A DNA stretch of 64,000 nucleotides from Rhodeus uyekii. Its lineage: Eukaryota; Chordata; Actinopteri; Cypriniformes; Acheilognathidae. A model generated the notes under the pieces. It saw only the letters and a list, made by a program, of their open reading frames with translations. It was not told where the DNA came from and ran no database searches. The stretch covers positions 372,001-436,000 of the forward strand of contig JAWRVZ010000282.1 of assembly GCA_037043235.1 (NCBI GenBank), in the 5' to 3' direction. Shown here piece by piece: positions 1 through 9,659 of this stretch. The translations under genes and the position numbers were made by a program. Each line of letters opens with the position of its first letter. The stretch's first letter is position 1.

Positions 1-298
1 TGTGGGCACATGGCTTATTGTGTGTTTTCTTGTGCCACGTGCTCTCCTGTCTATTGTCTTGACCCCACCCATCTTGTTGTCTGATTATTGCTCATTTGCC
101 CCACCTGTTCTCCCTCATTACCTTATTTTCTCCATATTTGTTCTCCTTGTATTTGCTGTCCTTTGCCAGGTTTTCATTTGTTTCATTTCAGGTCCTCAAT
201 CTTTTTTTCGCATCGGGGTAGTTTTTGCTTGTTTTATTATTATAACAAATAAAGCCCATTACTGAGTCCTCGCTGATCCCTTCACCCCAACCCTGACA
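1..298 (+). mobile_element. LTR 3' part, cut by window edge
   Basis: A pyrimidine-rich stretch carries an AATAAA polyadenylation signal at about 249-254 and ends at 298 in CCCTGACA, the usual CA-type LTR end of fish Gypsy elements. No coding region precedes it in the window, so it may be a solo LTR or the right LTR of an element lying outside. Orientation is inferred from the poly(A) signal. The 87-codon frame across it has no recognisable product. Confidence 0.55.
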
Positions 299-367
299 TA
301 TATATATCTTCAATATCAAATTGACTGACCCAGCACTGTCAAAAAACAACCCTGCAGTGGGTTATTG

Positions 368-947
368 TAGTGATGGCCAAATGAAGCGTTTCAAAGCATT
401 ATTGCTTTCTGATACAGTTGTCAAAGATGGTTCATTACTCAAAGCTTCATTCAGAAAAAAATTGCAGCACTATCTCCTGGTGAAGTAAATGTAATGCAAC
501 AAAGCTGACAACCATAAAATGCAAGTGGACTTATATGTTAATGCCCCGTTTATTGCGTGTTTACTGAGGCAATCAAAGCTGAAACAGTGTTAGTGCTGTG
601 CAAATCATTTAGATAGGTGAATTTCACAGATACTGATGAATTTCATGTGTTCACCTTGATAATAAAACATTAAGCATGATCTGTGTGTGTAATTTCTTTA
701 GACAAGGACAGAAGGTCAGACTTTTATAATAAATAAAGCCGCCAGGTTTCAAAACGGTCAACACTGGATTGGGCTGTCAAAGCAGTCAAGTGGTTCACAA
801 AGGAGTGAACCAGTGTGCTTGCTTCAGAAGTCATTTTCACGTCACTAGTGACGTAATGATACAAGCTCCGAAGCAGGTGGTTCATTGCAAGGACCGTTCG
901 AGTTTGAAGCAAGCTTCGGAGCTTCGGTGCCAGACGTAACATCACTA
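368..947. mobile_element. hAT-type non-autonomous element (580 bp)
   Basis: The ends read TAGTGATGG at the left and CATCACTA at the right, which are inverted repeats. They are flanked by an identical 8-bp duplication, GGTTATTG, at 360-367 and 948-955; 8-bp target duplications are a hAT hallmark. No transposase is encoded. Sub-terminal sequence is rich in GAAGC/GCTTC words, as in the larger relative at 42945-43917. The flanks (about 310-367 and 956-1075) contain AACCCAGC-type words on both sides and may be an older short repeat that was the target. Confidence 0.9.
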
Positions 948-955
948 GGTTATTG

Positions 956-1407
956 CATAATATCCAACAAACAGGTTAAAAGCAAACCAGCATGTTTTCT
1001 TTACAATATTTACCAAGCACTGGCTTGCCAAACAACCCAGGAATTTTAGTTTTTAACCCAGCATTTTTAGCGTACCAATTGAAATCAATAAAAAAGACAC
1101 AAATATTTTTTATTAGAAAACAATTATCTAAAAGTTATACACAAACATTCTAAACTTCTAGACCATTAGTTTTATTTAAAGAAATTCACATTTTTATTTA
1201 GCTAGGATGAATTAAAAGGTAACAGTAAAGATGCTTACATTGTTATCGATCATCATATTATAACTATTTCTGGATCATGTGACCCTTAATAAATTGCTTT
1301 GCCTTGGAGTATGTAAGAGTATGTAACTTAACTTTCTAACAACCCCAAACTTTTAAATGATAGTTTTGGACAAAATTCCAATTGAAAAAAAATGGTAATA
1401 ACACACT
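956..1407. other. non-coding spacer
   Basis: AT-rich sequence between the hAT element and the solo LTR. The first about 120 bases may be the right half of an older MITE split by the hAT insertion. I see no gene or RNA in the rest. Confidence 0.5.
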
Positions 1408-1412
1408 GTATG

Positions 1413-1827
1413 TGTCATGCACATATAAACAGGCTGGATTCAAGTGTGCCGTGCAAGTGAGTTTATTAAACAAAAGGAAAACACAAAATGAAGTAGTCCG
1501 AGAAGGTGGCAGGTCCAGGTGGCGCAGGGACCCAATGGGCTGTTGAGTATGTGGAAGATGCAGTGATAAATCCCAGTGGTGACGATCACGGTGAGGAACA
1601 TGGAGCATAGGAAACAGGAACACTGGAGAGACTGGCGTGAAACAACATGGGAGACAACGACCTGACAGCACAATGAGGGTGAGAGGGAAATATAAAGGCA
1701 GGAGCTGATGATGATCAGGTGCGGGTGATGATTGCAAAGGAGGTGATCATTAACCACGCCCCCCACGCTCACCTCGCATACACACACATGCAGTATCTGG
1801 GAGACAGTGAATTCATGAACCGTGACA
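1413..1827 (-). mobile_element. solo Ty3/Gypsy LTR (415 bp)
   Basis: The unit starts TGTCATG and ends CGTGACA, with a 5-bp duplication GTATG on both sides (1408-1412 and 1828-1832). Its right part, including CATGAACCGTGACA, closely resembles the LTR of the Sushi-like element at 4715-9654, and a reverse-complemented poly(A) signal (TTTATT) lies near 1460, so it reads on the minus strand. No internal region is present, so this is a solo LTR left by LTR-LTR recombination. The open frames over it are LTR-derived. Confidence 0.9.
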
Positions 1828-1832
1828 GTATG

Positions 1833-2154
1833 TGTTTATTTTTGATTAGGCACGTGGGGGCCACAGATAGAGCCTGTAGGTCCCGTACCCATTTAAGCGA
1901 GGTGATAGCCAGTAAAAAGGGGGTCTTGAGAGAGGAGTTTAATAGGAAGCTCCTCGACGTGTTCAAATGAGGGCCTGGGACAGGCCTTGGAGTTCCAAAG
2001 ACAAGTCCCAGGCCAGAACCCTGGTCTGTGCCGCAGGTCTCAGCCTTAATGTGTCACAGAGGAAACAAGTGACTAGGGGGTCCCTGCCCAAAGACACCCC
2101 ACCCAGGGGTACGTGGTAAGCAGCTATGGCAGCCACATACACCTTCAGACGCAA
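1833..2154 (-). pseudogene. DIRS tyrosine recombinase fragment
   Basis: Tyrosine recombinases resolve and insert DIRS circles without target duplication. Here the N-terminal core-binding part is read from 2154 to about 1963, with motif VYVAAIAAYHVPLGG. The start of the catalytic domain continues in another frame from 1966 down to 1836 (motif DLQALSV), so there is a frameshift near 1964. The position where the family carries its first catalytic arginine seems to read tryptophan (LKWVRDLQ). The later catalytic His-Arg and Tyr motifs are absent because the fragment stops at the LTR. The family assignment rests on the motif pattern known from fish DIRS elements. Confidence 0.7.
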
Positions 2155-2195
2155 ATCTTTCTTTTCTTGGAACGGGTGTCCCTATTCTCCGCAGG

Positions 2196-2690
2196 TCACT
2201 CGATGTTGAGTCGAGAGACCGTTTGCGTCACAACCTTGAGGAGCTCTTCGAGGGCTGGGGTGGAGCGTGGCGAATCCTCCTCACCGTGGTCAACGTTAAC
2301 TACATCCACCTCCTCAGAGCTGGAAAAAGTCAGCGCTGATGTCCCAGTTCGTTCGGGAGAAACCGCTCCAGCGACGCATGCTTCCGGGTCTCGACTGGGA
2401 CCAGATTCATCGGGTGAGGGCTGAGATCGGGGGAGACCCGTCTCAAGGCCCACTGAGAGATCCATTTGTGAAACCCCCTGAACATGAAGCCTCAGCTTCA
2501 GCGGGTCCGGAGCCTTGGGGAACACGAGCCTGAGCGGCATCATCAAAAACCGCCAGGCAGGAGCGGAGCATACGCAATGAGAACCTTTTGCACTCCTCGC
2601 AGCCAGCGCCCTCGAGCGCTGACCGAAACAGGCCACGCAAAGATTGTGTGTATCCCTACCCGTGATGAAAGTTGGCAGGGAAAAGCACAT
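2196..2690 (-). pseudogene. DIRS gag-like fragment
   Basis: A 164-codon frame whose second half parallels the better-preserved gag of remnant B (16943-18172): shared blocks include a QMDL motif, a Thr/Ser-rich acidic block with LTFSSSEE, and EELLKVVTQTVSRL at its end. The N-terminal part shows RDTHNLCVACFG, a half of the Cys-rich motif seen in B; the second Cys pair is reached only in the neighbouring frame (GCEECKRFSLRMLRS, 2443-2640), so a frameshift lies near 2570. The protein is truncated and not functional. Confidence 0.7.
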
Positions 2691-2974
2691 AGTTTAAAGA
2701 CCTGTTCCGGCATTCTCACACACTAGAAATAGCTGACTTTTTAAACTAGTTTGGTGAGAATAATCGAGCAAACACACTCTCTCGACACACAGAATGCTGA
2801 AGACACTCAAAGCTGTCGCTTCCAGGTTCCGGCACGCCTTTTATGCTCTGTTTGTGACATCACTAACCTGCGACACACACATTTTCTCTCATTGGTTGCA
2901 CAGTTCTTCATGTGACTGACGTCAAGGCATTTCCCCTTGCATTTTGACGCAGCTCGAGTTCCCATGAAAGGGAA

Positions 2975-4264
2975 CCAGATGTGAACCACTGATCTACTAT
3001 TCAACAATTATTAATTCAAGAGCTTTGATTACATTTTTATACACCTGCTCTGAGCAGAACTGCAACATCCAGTAAATCTGTTGTAATGCTAGTGATCCAC
3101 TGCTGCTCTATTCTTTTGTGGTACATGCTGTCTCCAGGGCTCATATTGGGTATTCTTCCCCAGTGCTGTTGTCAGCATGAAGGGACATTTTTGTCATTGT
3201 GTATAGGTCACCAGCTCCAGTATGATTAAAGAGAATTTGGCTTTTTTTGTGTGTGTGTGTTTCCGTCTCTGTTTAGGCAGCAGCCATATTGCTCTGATCC
3301 CAATTCATTCGGCTGTCAGAATGCATTAAAAGCGATCTTCATCATCAAATCTTGAGCAGGCGCTCTGATTCCGTCTGATGTTCTCTGGCTAACCGAATCA
3401 ATTCTATCTCTTGGAAAGGTAAAATGTAATTACCTTTTCTGTTTGATTGTTGTTTCTTCTCATTTAAATGACAATGATCTATGTATACCGCAGCACTGAC
3501 AGCAGGTAAACATGTTTCCCCAGGGCTAGTTAATAGCCCTTTCCATCAGTGCTTTCTGAAACATAGACATACACACACAAACACATGCCGGCATCTTTTT
3601 GATTGGGCTAAATCTCTGCTATGTGTATGTGTTGTTGTTGTATTTTTCAAAGAGACATTGAATGAAGCAAGCCTGACTTTGATCTTGTGTGACCTGCAAT
3701 TGAAATGGATTCGCATTATGATTTGTCTATCTATCGGTTAAACCTCGCCTGGTTTTCAAACAGACTATGTCATGCTTTTCTCTAGAGACAGGCAAAGGCC
3801 TCTGAGTCGTCTCTTCTGCCTTTGAACAATCACATTGCCTCTGGCTTCCTGCACCAGAGTGGCTGAGCGTAGAAGAAATGTTCTGACAGTAATATTTCAT
3901 TCTTGGTATTTAGGCTGCAGAATGCCCCAACAATTCAATCACAGTGCATTTGACTACATTAAAGACTTCAGAAAAGGGGAAAAAAAGGAAAAAAGAAAAA
4001 CACAGTTTTTCTTTAGCTGATGGATTGAGCTTTTGAAGCTTTTAGTGCAGTATGTCTTTATTATATGAAGGTCATTTTGTCCTTTGAAACAAATGTTCTC
4101 TAAACATTTACCAAGCTGCTTTAATTGTGTCTGATTCATGAGACGGCAAATATATATGAAGATATAATTTAATCTACAGACGGATCTTAATTAAATTAGA
4201 CTACAAATTTTGATTTATACGTTCTTAGTTCATGACTTTTGTATTTTGTATTCTATTTGTAAGC
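2975..4264. other. spacer, no gene seen
   Basis: Low-copy looking AT-rich DNA with several short random frames (longest 86 codons) and no recognisable domain. It includes a TG-rich run near 3249-3261 and purine-rich runs near 3975-4000. No repeat boundaries were identified. Confidence 0.5.
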
Positions 4265-4577
4265 TACATCCGAAATGGTGTACTTCCCTACTTAATAACA
4301 AGAAAAAACAGCATGTGACAAAAGGTCTGAATTCACAGCACTCATAAGCAAAAAAGAAAAAAGTACTTTGACGACCTACTACTTCCGTGGGCACACAATG
4401 GAACTTTACTAAGCCATGAGGCCACAGCAGAGGATTTGTGAATGACAGTGAAGCGACACAACTAACGTTGGTAAATCACATGATAATGAATGCTTTGGGG
4501 AATACCTAGTCTCGTGAAGCATTATGTAAATCGAGCTATCGATCGACCGAGTGTGAGTGAAGGTAGCAAGTCAGTGA
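4265..4577. repeat. dispersed teleost repeat, non-autonomous
   Basis: The block starting ACATCCGAAATGG and containing GACCTACTACTTCCG and GAGGCCACAG resembles a dispersed non-coding repeat I know from cyprinid genomes. Elements of the same pattern occur at 32630-32960. No open frame and no clear terminal repeat were found, so class is uncertain. Confidence 0.45.
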
Positions 4578-4714
4578 TGTCACAAACCTGTAAGAACAGA
4601 ATGAGGAGATGAATCCAATAGCAAGTGCAGATGTTTATTGTTCATAGGCAAAATAAACAAAGTCCAGATGATAATGAAGATGCGCAGACTGACAGGACAG
4701 GATGATGCAGGGAC
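4578..4714 (-). mobile_element. older Gypsy LTR, left part (interrupted)
   Basis: This segment and 9660-9958 are two parts of one LTR of about 435 bp that was split by insertion of the element at 4715-9654. It begins TGTCACAAACC and carries the reverse-complemented poly(A) region (TTTATT near 4633). It resembles the LTR of the inserted element in arrangement (GAATCCAATAGCA versus GATTCAATAGCA), so guest and host belong to related families. Confidence 0.75.
4710..4714. repeat. target-site duplication GGGAC, left
   Basis: GGGAC directly precedes TGTCAG at 4715 and recurs directly after GTGACA at 9655-9659. A 5-bp duplication is what Ty3/Gypsy integrases make. Confidence 0.85.
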
Positions 4715-5135
4715 TGTCAGTGAGGTAACACACAAGACTGGATTCAATAGCAAATAAGTGATGTTTATTTACAAGTGAGGTGAAACACAAACAATGTCCA
4801 ACAGCTGACTGGCAGTGACGCAGGGATCCAATGGGAAGATGTGCTGACGAGGTGAAGCGGTAATCCAAGGTGAAGATGTAATCCAATGGTGAAGAACGTG
4901 AGACACGGAACATGGACAACAGGAACTCAGGAACTCGGGGATGATGAAACATAACAGAAAGGCAACGACTCGACAGCAAGGTGGTGGAGATGGGTGAACT
5001 AAATAGGCAGACAAGATGAGCATCAGGTGTGTGGAATGAGACAGCTGCAGTGATCAGTGACCACGCCCCCACTCACACTACACACACACACACAAACAGG
5101 CAGACAGGGAGACAATGAATCTATGAACCGTGAAA
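4715..5135 (-). repeat. 3' LTR of Sushi-like element
   Basis: The LTR runs from 5135 to 4715 on the minus strand and is 421 bp long. Its outer end is TGTCAGTG on the plus strand. Its inner end, which should be TGTCAC, reads TTTCAC because of one substitution at 5134. A minus-strand AATAAA lies at 4769-4764. Open frames across it are not genes. Confidence 0.88.
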
Positions 5136-5152
5136 GTACCCCCCCTCTTAGG
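5136..5152 (-). other. polypurine tract
   Basis: Read on the minus strand, a run AAGAGGGGGGGTAC lies immediately upstream of the 3' LTR. It is the expected primer site for plus-strand DNA synthesis. The same G-run plus TAC precedes the LTR of the older relative at 9959. Confidence 0.7.
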
Positions 5153-5561
5153 AGCGTCTCTCGACGCTCCCTTGAGGGCCTACCTGTCGATTGAAGTCAT
5201 CGATGAGGGAGTGATCCAGTATGTCTCTAGCAGGCACCCAACTCCTCTCCTCCAGACCGTAACCTTCCCAGTCCACCAAGTACTGGAATCCGCGTCCCCT
5301 CCTTCTTGAATCCAGAATACGATTTACCGAATAAGTAGGTTCCCCGTCTACGAGACGCGGCGGTGGGGGAACTGGGGTGGGCGGATTAATGGGAGAACAA
5401 ATAACGGGCTTAATTTTGGAAACATGGAAGGCGGAATGAATCCTCCCGTACGCGGGAGGCAGCTTGAGGCGGACTGTCACCGGACTAATGATTTTGGTGA
5501 CAGGAAACGGGCCAATGAATTTGGGAGCAAGCTTATTACACACGGAGCGGAGAGGAATATC
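5148..5561 (-). pseudogene. integrase C-terminus and chromodomain, after TAG
   Basis: This segment is in exactly the same frame as the gag-pol frame ending at 5562 and is separated from it only by a TAG at 5564-5562. It holds the integrase C-terminal module (FIGPFPV, then the VRLKLPPAYGRIHSAFHVSK region) and a chromodomain (YSVNRILDSRRRGRGFQYL, then DWEGYG and SWVPARD). In chromoviruses the chromodomain is fused to integrase and directs insertion towards marked chromatin. The related fragment at about 10120 carries a lysine codon AAG where this copy has TAG. The first ATG after the stop is at 5543, but independent translation is unlikely. Confidence 0.85.
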
Positions 5562-8500
5562 CTAGGATGAAAGCCACACTTTTTGACCAATGACGTAAAC
5601 GGGAGGCTTCGACCGGTGGCGATCAGCCTGAGCCTTGGTGCGCGCTCCCACCTGCAGTAGAGTCTCACGGGCTCTACTCCAAGTGCGATGACACCTCTGG
5701 ATGAATGCGTGAGCGGAGGGGACCGCGACTTCGGATTCCAGACTAGGAAAGATAGGTGGCTGGTACCCTAGACTACATTCAAAAGGCGAAAGGCCCGTGG
5801 ATGACACTGGTAACGAGTTATGTGCGTACTCAACCCACGGGAGTTGTTGGCTCCGGGAAGCAGGATTCTGAGACACGGTACACCGCAAACATCTCTCAAG
5901 GTCTTGCTTGGCTCGTTCGGTCTGGCCATTGCTCTGGGGATGGAAACCCGAAGACAGACTCACGCTCGCACCCAGTAATCTACAAAATTCTGTCCAAAAT
6001 TTGGAAATAAATTGGGGACCTCTGTCAGAGACCACGTCCGTCGGGAGGCCATGAATGCGAAAGACATGCTCAATAACAGACGCCGCTGTCTCCTTAGCTG
6101 ATGGTAATTTGGGCAAGGGAATGAAATGCGCAGCCTTCGAGAACCGGTCCACTACGGTCAAAACAACCGTGTTCCCCTGGGAGGGCGGGAGGGCGGTGAC
6201 AAAATCTAGCGCAATGTGGGACCAGGGTCTCGATGGCACAGACAGCGGCTGAAGCAACCCATCTGGTGAACGATTGGAAGTCTTACCCTGGGCGCAGACA
6301 GAACAAGCCAACACAAAATCTCGGATGTCCCGGGCCATCTTAGGCCACCAGAATCGTTGTTTGACTAAAAAACTAGTACGACTGATTCCTGGATGACAGG
6401 CTACCTTGGAACAGTGTCCCCACTGGATGACCTCGGATCTGACTCTCTCCGGCACGAATAACCGACTCGGTGGACCCCCGGGCGGAGGCGTTACCCCTTC
6501 TAAGGCCGATTTGACCTTCGCTTCGATCTCCCATACGAGTGTGGAAACAATGAGTTTCTCAGGAAGAATGCACTCGGGAGTAGACGGGCATTCGGAGCGG
6601 TCAAAAATACGCGACAAAGCATCGGGTTTGATGTTTTTGGAACCCGGGCGGTATGATAATAAAAAGTCAAAACGTCCGAAAAAAAGAGCCCACCGAGCCT
6701 GCCTGGAGTTAAGTCTTTTGGCTGTTCTGATGTACTCTAAATTCTTGTGATCGGTCCAAACTAGAAAGGGTACCCCTGACCCTTCTAACCAGTGACGCCA
6801 CTCTTCCAAAGCTAGTTTGACTGCCAACAACTCTCGGTTACCAATATCATAATTGCGTTCTGCTGAGGACAAACGGTGTGAAAAGAACGCGCAAGGATGC
6901 ATCTTACCGTCCGAGGAAGAGCGCTGGGAGAGAACCGCACCTACCCCCACCTCTGAAGCGTCGACCTCCACCACAAACTGACGTGTGGAATCAGGGGCAA
7001 TCAGAATGGGGGCCGAAACGAAGCGGCTCTTGAGGTTGGAAAACGCCGCTTCGGCAGCGTTGCACCACCTGAACGTCATTCGGGGAGAGGTCAAGGCTGT
7101 CAGAGGAGCGGCTAGTTGGCTGAAATTGCGGATGAAACGACGATAGAAGTTGGCGAACCCCAGGAACCTCAGCAGGGCCTTGCGAGAGTCCGGGGTTGGC
7201 CACTCTACCACAGCCCTAACCTTGTCGGGATCCATGCGCACTCCCTCAGACGAAATGATATACCCTAGAAAAGGAACAGACTGTGCATGAAAAACGCATT
7301 TCTCCGCCTTGACAAAAAGCCCATTCTGTAGTAACCGCTGAAGCACTCGTCGGACGTGTTGCACGTGTTCCTGGAGAGACGAGGAAAAAATCAGTATGTC
7401 ATCCAGGTAGACATACATGAACTGGTCTATCATGTCTCTCAACACGTCATTGACGAGTGCCTGGAAGACAGCTGGGGCGTTGGACAGCCCGAACGGCATG
7501 ACCAGATATTCAAAATGTCCCCGAGGGGTATTAAAAGCTGTCTTCCATTCATCCCCCTCTCTTATCCGAACCAAATGATAGGCATTACGTAAATCCAATT
7601 TCATGAAGATAGAGGCTCCCTGCAACCTCTCGAACGCTGAAGACATCAACGGCAAAGGATAAGTATTCTTTACCGTGATGTTATTCAGCCCTCGGTAATC
7701 AATACAAGGTCGCAGTGAGCGATCCTTTTTCCCCACAAAAAAGAATCCCGCCCCCGCCGGAGAAGAAGAGGGGCGGATGAACCCGGTAGCCAAAGAATCA
7801 GAAATATATTTCTTCATGGCCTCCCTCTCGGGAGTAGAAAGAGAGTACAACTTGCCTTTAGGCGGAGACATACCTGGCAAAATATCTATGGCACAGTCGT
7901 AGGGACGATGCGGGGGAAGAGAAGCTGCCCGAGACTTACTGAACACTTCCTTCTGGTCGAGGTACTCAGGGGGCACGTTAGACAAATTCATTGGCTCCTC
8001 CTGCAACACAGAACTAGACACAGACGAACATGCAGACACAAGACATGAAGCATGGCACTGATCACTCCAGTTAGCAATAGTGTTGTGTTGGGGATTGTGT
8101 TTGATGAGCCAGGGGTGGCCGAGGACAACGGGAACCGAGGGGGAGTCTGTGATGAAAAAGTCTATGAGTTCAGTGTGATTCCCTGCGACGGTGAGAGTGA
8201 TGGGAGTAGTTATCCATGAAATGTCCGGAAGGCTCTGACCGCCAAGAGCATTGACTGGAATGGGGTGAGTGAGTGGCTTGGTGGTGATTTGAAGTTGCAG
8301 TCCCAGCGAACGGTCCATGAAATTGCCCTCAGCCCCAGAATCCAGTAACGCGTGACACAGATGAGAAGTGTTGGCCCATTGGAGTCTTACCGGGAGGAGA
8401 GTCGACGAAGAAGTACTGTTGGTGGAGATGGTGCCCGTCAGTAGCCCCCTTCTCACTGGTGGGCGCGGGCCCTTAACTGGGCAGTGGAGGAGGAAATGTC

Positions 8501-9404
8501 CCTCCCCTCCACAGTAGATACAAAGCCCCAGGGTCCGACGACGCTCTCTCTCCTCCCGGGAAAGCCGAGCTCGACCTTCCTGCATGGGCTCGGGATCGAA
8601 GATAGAACTGACCGCGCCAGGATGGTGAACAGAGATGGTCGCTGGAGACCCTGGATCTGCGGCTTGGGTAGTGCGAAACCTACCCCGCTCAATTCTCGCG
8701 TCCACCCGAAGAGCCAGTTCAATAAGTCCGTTAAGCCGAGGGGGCAGATCCAGGGTGTAGATTTCCCGTTGGACGCGGTCAGCTAGCCCATGCAGGAACC
8801 TGTCCCACTGCGCCTCCTCGTTCCACTTGCAGTCGGCCGCGAGTGTGCGGAACTCGATCGAGTAATCTGAAACTGAACGATCGCCTTGTTGGAGTTCCGC
8901 TAACTTACGTGCTGCCTCGCGGCCGACCGCAGACCGATCGAACACTCTCTTCATTTCTTCGGAGAAGGCCTGGAACGAGGAGCAGCAAGGATCTTGATTC
9001 TCCCACACCGCCGTTCCCCACTTTGCTGCTCGCCCCGAGAGCAGCGTTATAACCAGTGCGACTTTTGATTGATCGGTAGCATATGTCAATGTTTGAAGAG
9101 AAAAAAACACAGAGCACTTCGTGATGAAGGCTCTGCAGAAATCCGGTTCACCGGCATACCTTTCTGGAGGTGGAAGGTGGGGCTCTTGCTGCCCTGCGGG
9201 ACGACTGATGAGTGGGGGAACAGGCGGTGGGTCTGGCGCAGTGGCAACAGGCAGTTGTTGTATCCTATTGGTGAGCTCGGACACCTGCGCCACCAGCACT
9301 TGTATGGCGCGCCCAGTAGCTAGCAGCTGTTCTTCCTGTTGATCCAGGCGCGCCATGTTGTTGGTCGCAAAGTCCTGCCAGCCAGCTGCATTTGCTGAAT
9401 CCAT
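5562..9404 (-). CDS. Gag-Pol polyprotein of Sushi-like element (1280 codons)
   Basis: Supplies the particle protein and the enzymes that copy and insert the element. The frame starts at the ATG at 9404 (MDSANAAG); the 46 codons upstream are LTR-derived. Residues about 1-320 are Gag, with a zinc knuckle C295-x2-C298-x4-H303-x4-C308. Protease: LLDSGAEG with D355-S356-G357. Reverse transcriptase: about 500-690, with RPCIDYRGLN and YLDD at 666-669. RNase H: about 810-930 (VVEVDAS, VWTDHKN). Integrase: zinc site H997, H1004, C1034, C1037; catalytic D1067, D1127 and E1163, spacing D-35-E. All listed catalytic residues are intact. Gag and Pol are one frame, without the shift or stop found in many relatives. 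The frame ends at a TAG before the chromodomain. Confidence 0.92.
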   Translation of the reverse strand: MDSANAAGWQDFATNNMARLDQQEEQLLATGRAIQVLVAQVSELTNRIQQLPVATAPDPPPVPPLISRPAGQQEPHLPPPERYAGEPDFCRAFITKCSVFFSLQTLTYATDQSKVALVITLLSGRAAKWGTAVWENQDPCCSSFQAFSEEMKRVFDRSAVGREAARKLAELQQGDRSVSDYSIEFRTLAADCKWNEEAQWDRFLHGLADRVQREIYTLDLPPRLNGLIELALRVDARIERGRFRTTQAADPGSPATISVHHPGAVSSIFDPEPMQEGRARLSREERERRRTLGLCIYCGGEGHFLLHCPVKGPRPPVRRGLLTGTISTNSTSSSTLLPVRLQWANTSHLCHALLDSGAEGNFMDRSLGLQLQITTKPLTHPIPVNALGGQSLPDISWITTPITLTVAGNHTELIDFFITDSPSVPVVLGHPWLIKHNPQHNTIANWSDQCHASCLVSACSSVSSSVLQEEPMNLSNVPPEYLDQKEVFSKSRAASLPPHRPYDCAIDILPGMSPPKGKLYSLSTPEREAMKKYISDSLATGFIRPSSSPAGAGFFFVGKKDRSLRPCIDYRGLNNITVKNTYPLPLMSSAFERLQGASIFMKLDLRNAYHLVRIREGDEWKTAFNTPRGHFEYLVMPFGLSNAPAVFQALVNDVLRDMIDQFMYVYLDDILIFSSSLQEHVQHVRRVLQRLLQNGLFVKAEKCVFHAQSVPFLGYIISSEGVRMDPDKVRAVVEWPTPDSRKALLRFLGFANFYRRFIRNFSQLAAPLTALTSPRMTFRWCNAAEAAFSNLKSRFVSAPILIAPDSTRQFVVEVDASEVGVGAVLSQRSSSDGKMHPCAFFSHRLSSAERNYDIGNRELLAVKLALEEWRHWLEGSGVPFLVWTDHKNLEYIRTAKRLNSRQARWALFFGRFDFLLSYRPGSKNIKPDALSRIFDRSECPSTPECILPEKLIVSTLVWEIEAKVKSALEGVTPPPGGPPSRLFVPERVRSEVIQWGHCSKVACHPGISRTSFLVKQRFWWPKMARDIRDFVLACSVCAQGKTSNRSPDGLLQPLSVPSRPWSHIALDFVTALPPSQGNTVVLTVVDRFSKAAHFIPLPKLPSAKETAASVIEHVFRIHGLPTDVVSDRGPQFISKFWTEFCRLLGASVSLSSGFHPQSNGQTERAKQDLERCLRCTVSQNPASRSQQLPWVEYAHNSLPVSSTGLSPFECSLGYQPPIFPSLESEVAVPSAHAFIQRCHRTWSRARETLLQVGARTKAQADRHRSKPPVYVIGQKVWLSS

Positions 9405-9418
9405 AGTTTGGTCGAGTC

Positions 9419-9654
9419 GAGACACGGAACATGGACAACAGGAACTCAGGAACTCGGGGACGATGAAACATAACAGAAAGGCAACGACTCGACAGCAAGG
9501 TGGTGGAGATGGGTGAACTAAATAGGCAGACAAGATGAGCATCAGGTGTGTGGAATGAGACAGCTGCAGTGATCAGTGACCACGCCCCCACTCACACTAC
9601 ACACACACACACAAACAGGCAGACAGGGAGACAATGAATCTATGAACCGTGACA
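9419..9654 (-). repeat. truncated 5' LTR of Sushi-like element
   Basis: Matches the first about 236 bp of the 3' LTR (4900-5135) with two differences, then stops 15 bp before the gag ATG. The remaining about 185 bp of LTR, including the poly(A) region, and the leader with primer-binding site are absent. The outer end GTGACA and the duplication GGGAC (9655-9659) are intact. Confidence 0.85.
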
Positions 9655-9659
9655 GGGAC

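Larger units (their letters stand above)
1833..2974 (-). mobile_element. DIRS-type retroelement remnant A
   Basis: Minus-strand fragment holding, from right to left, a DIRS 5' terminal region ending near 2974, a gag-like fragment (about 2196-2690) and part of the tyrosine recombinase (1833-2154). The reverse transcriptase and RNase H expected between gag and recombinase are missing, so this is an internally deleted copy. Its right end matches the right end of remnant B at 18436. The solo LTR at 1413-1827 sits immediately to its left. Confidence 0.75.
4715..9654 (-). mobile_element. Sushi-like chromodomain Ty3/Gypsy element
   Basis: A minus-strand LTR retrotransposon of 4940 bp flanked by GGGAC. 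In transcriptional order: truncated 5' LTR (9654-9419), gag-pol frame (9404-5562), chromodomain segment in the same frame after one TAG, polypurine tract, and 3' LTR (5135-4715). Domain order Gag-PR-RT-RH-IN-chromodomain is that of vertebrate chromoviruses of the Sushi type. The about 236 bp of LTR present at both ends differ at only two positions by hand count, so insertion was recent. It lacks the U5 end of the 5' LTR and the usual leader and primer-binding site, so this copy should not be able to replicate by itself. Confidence 0.93.

Noticed and set aside
9405..9542. 46-codon N-terminal extension of the Sushi-like Gag-Pol
   Set aside because: It is translated LTR sequence; the related element starts with the corresponding MDSA methionine.
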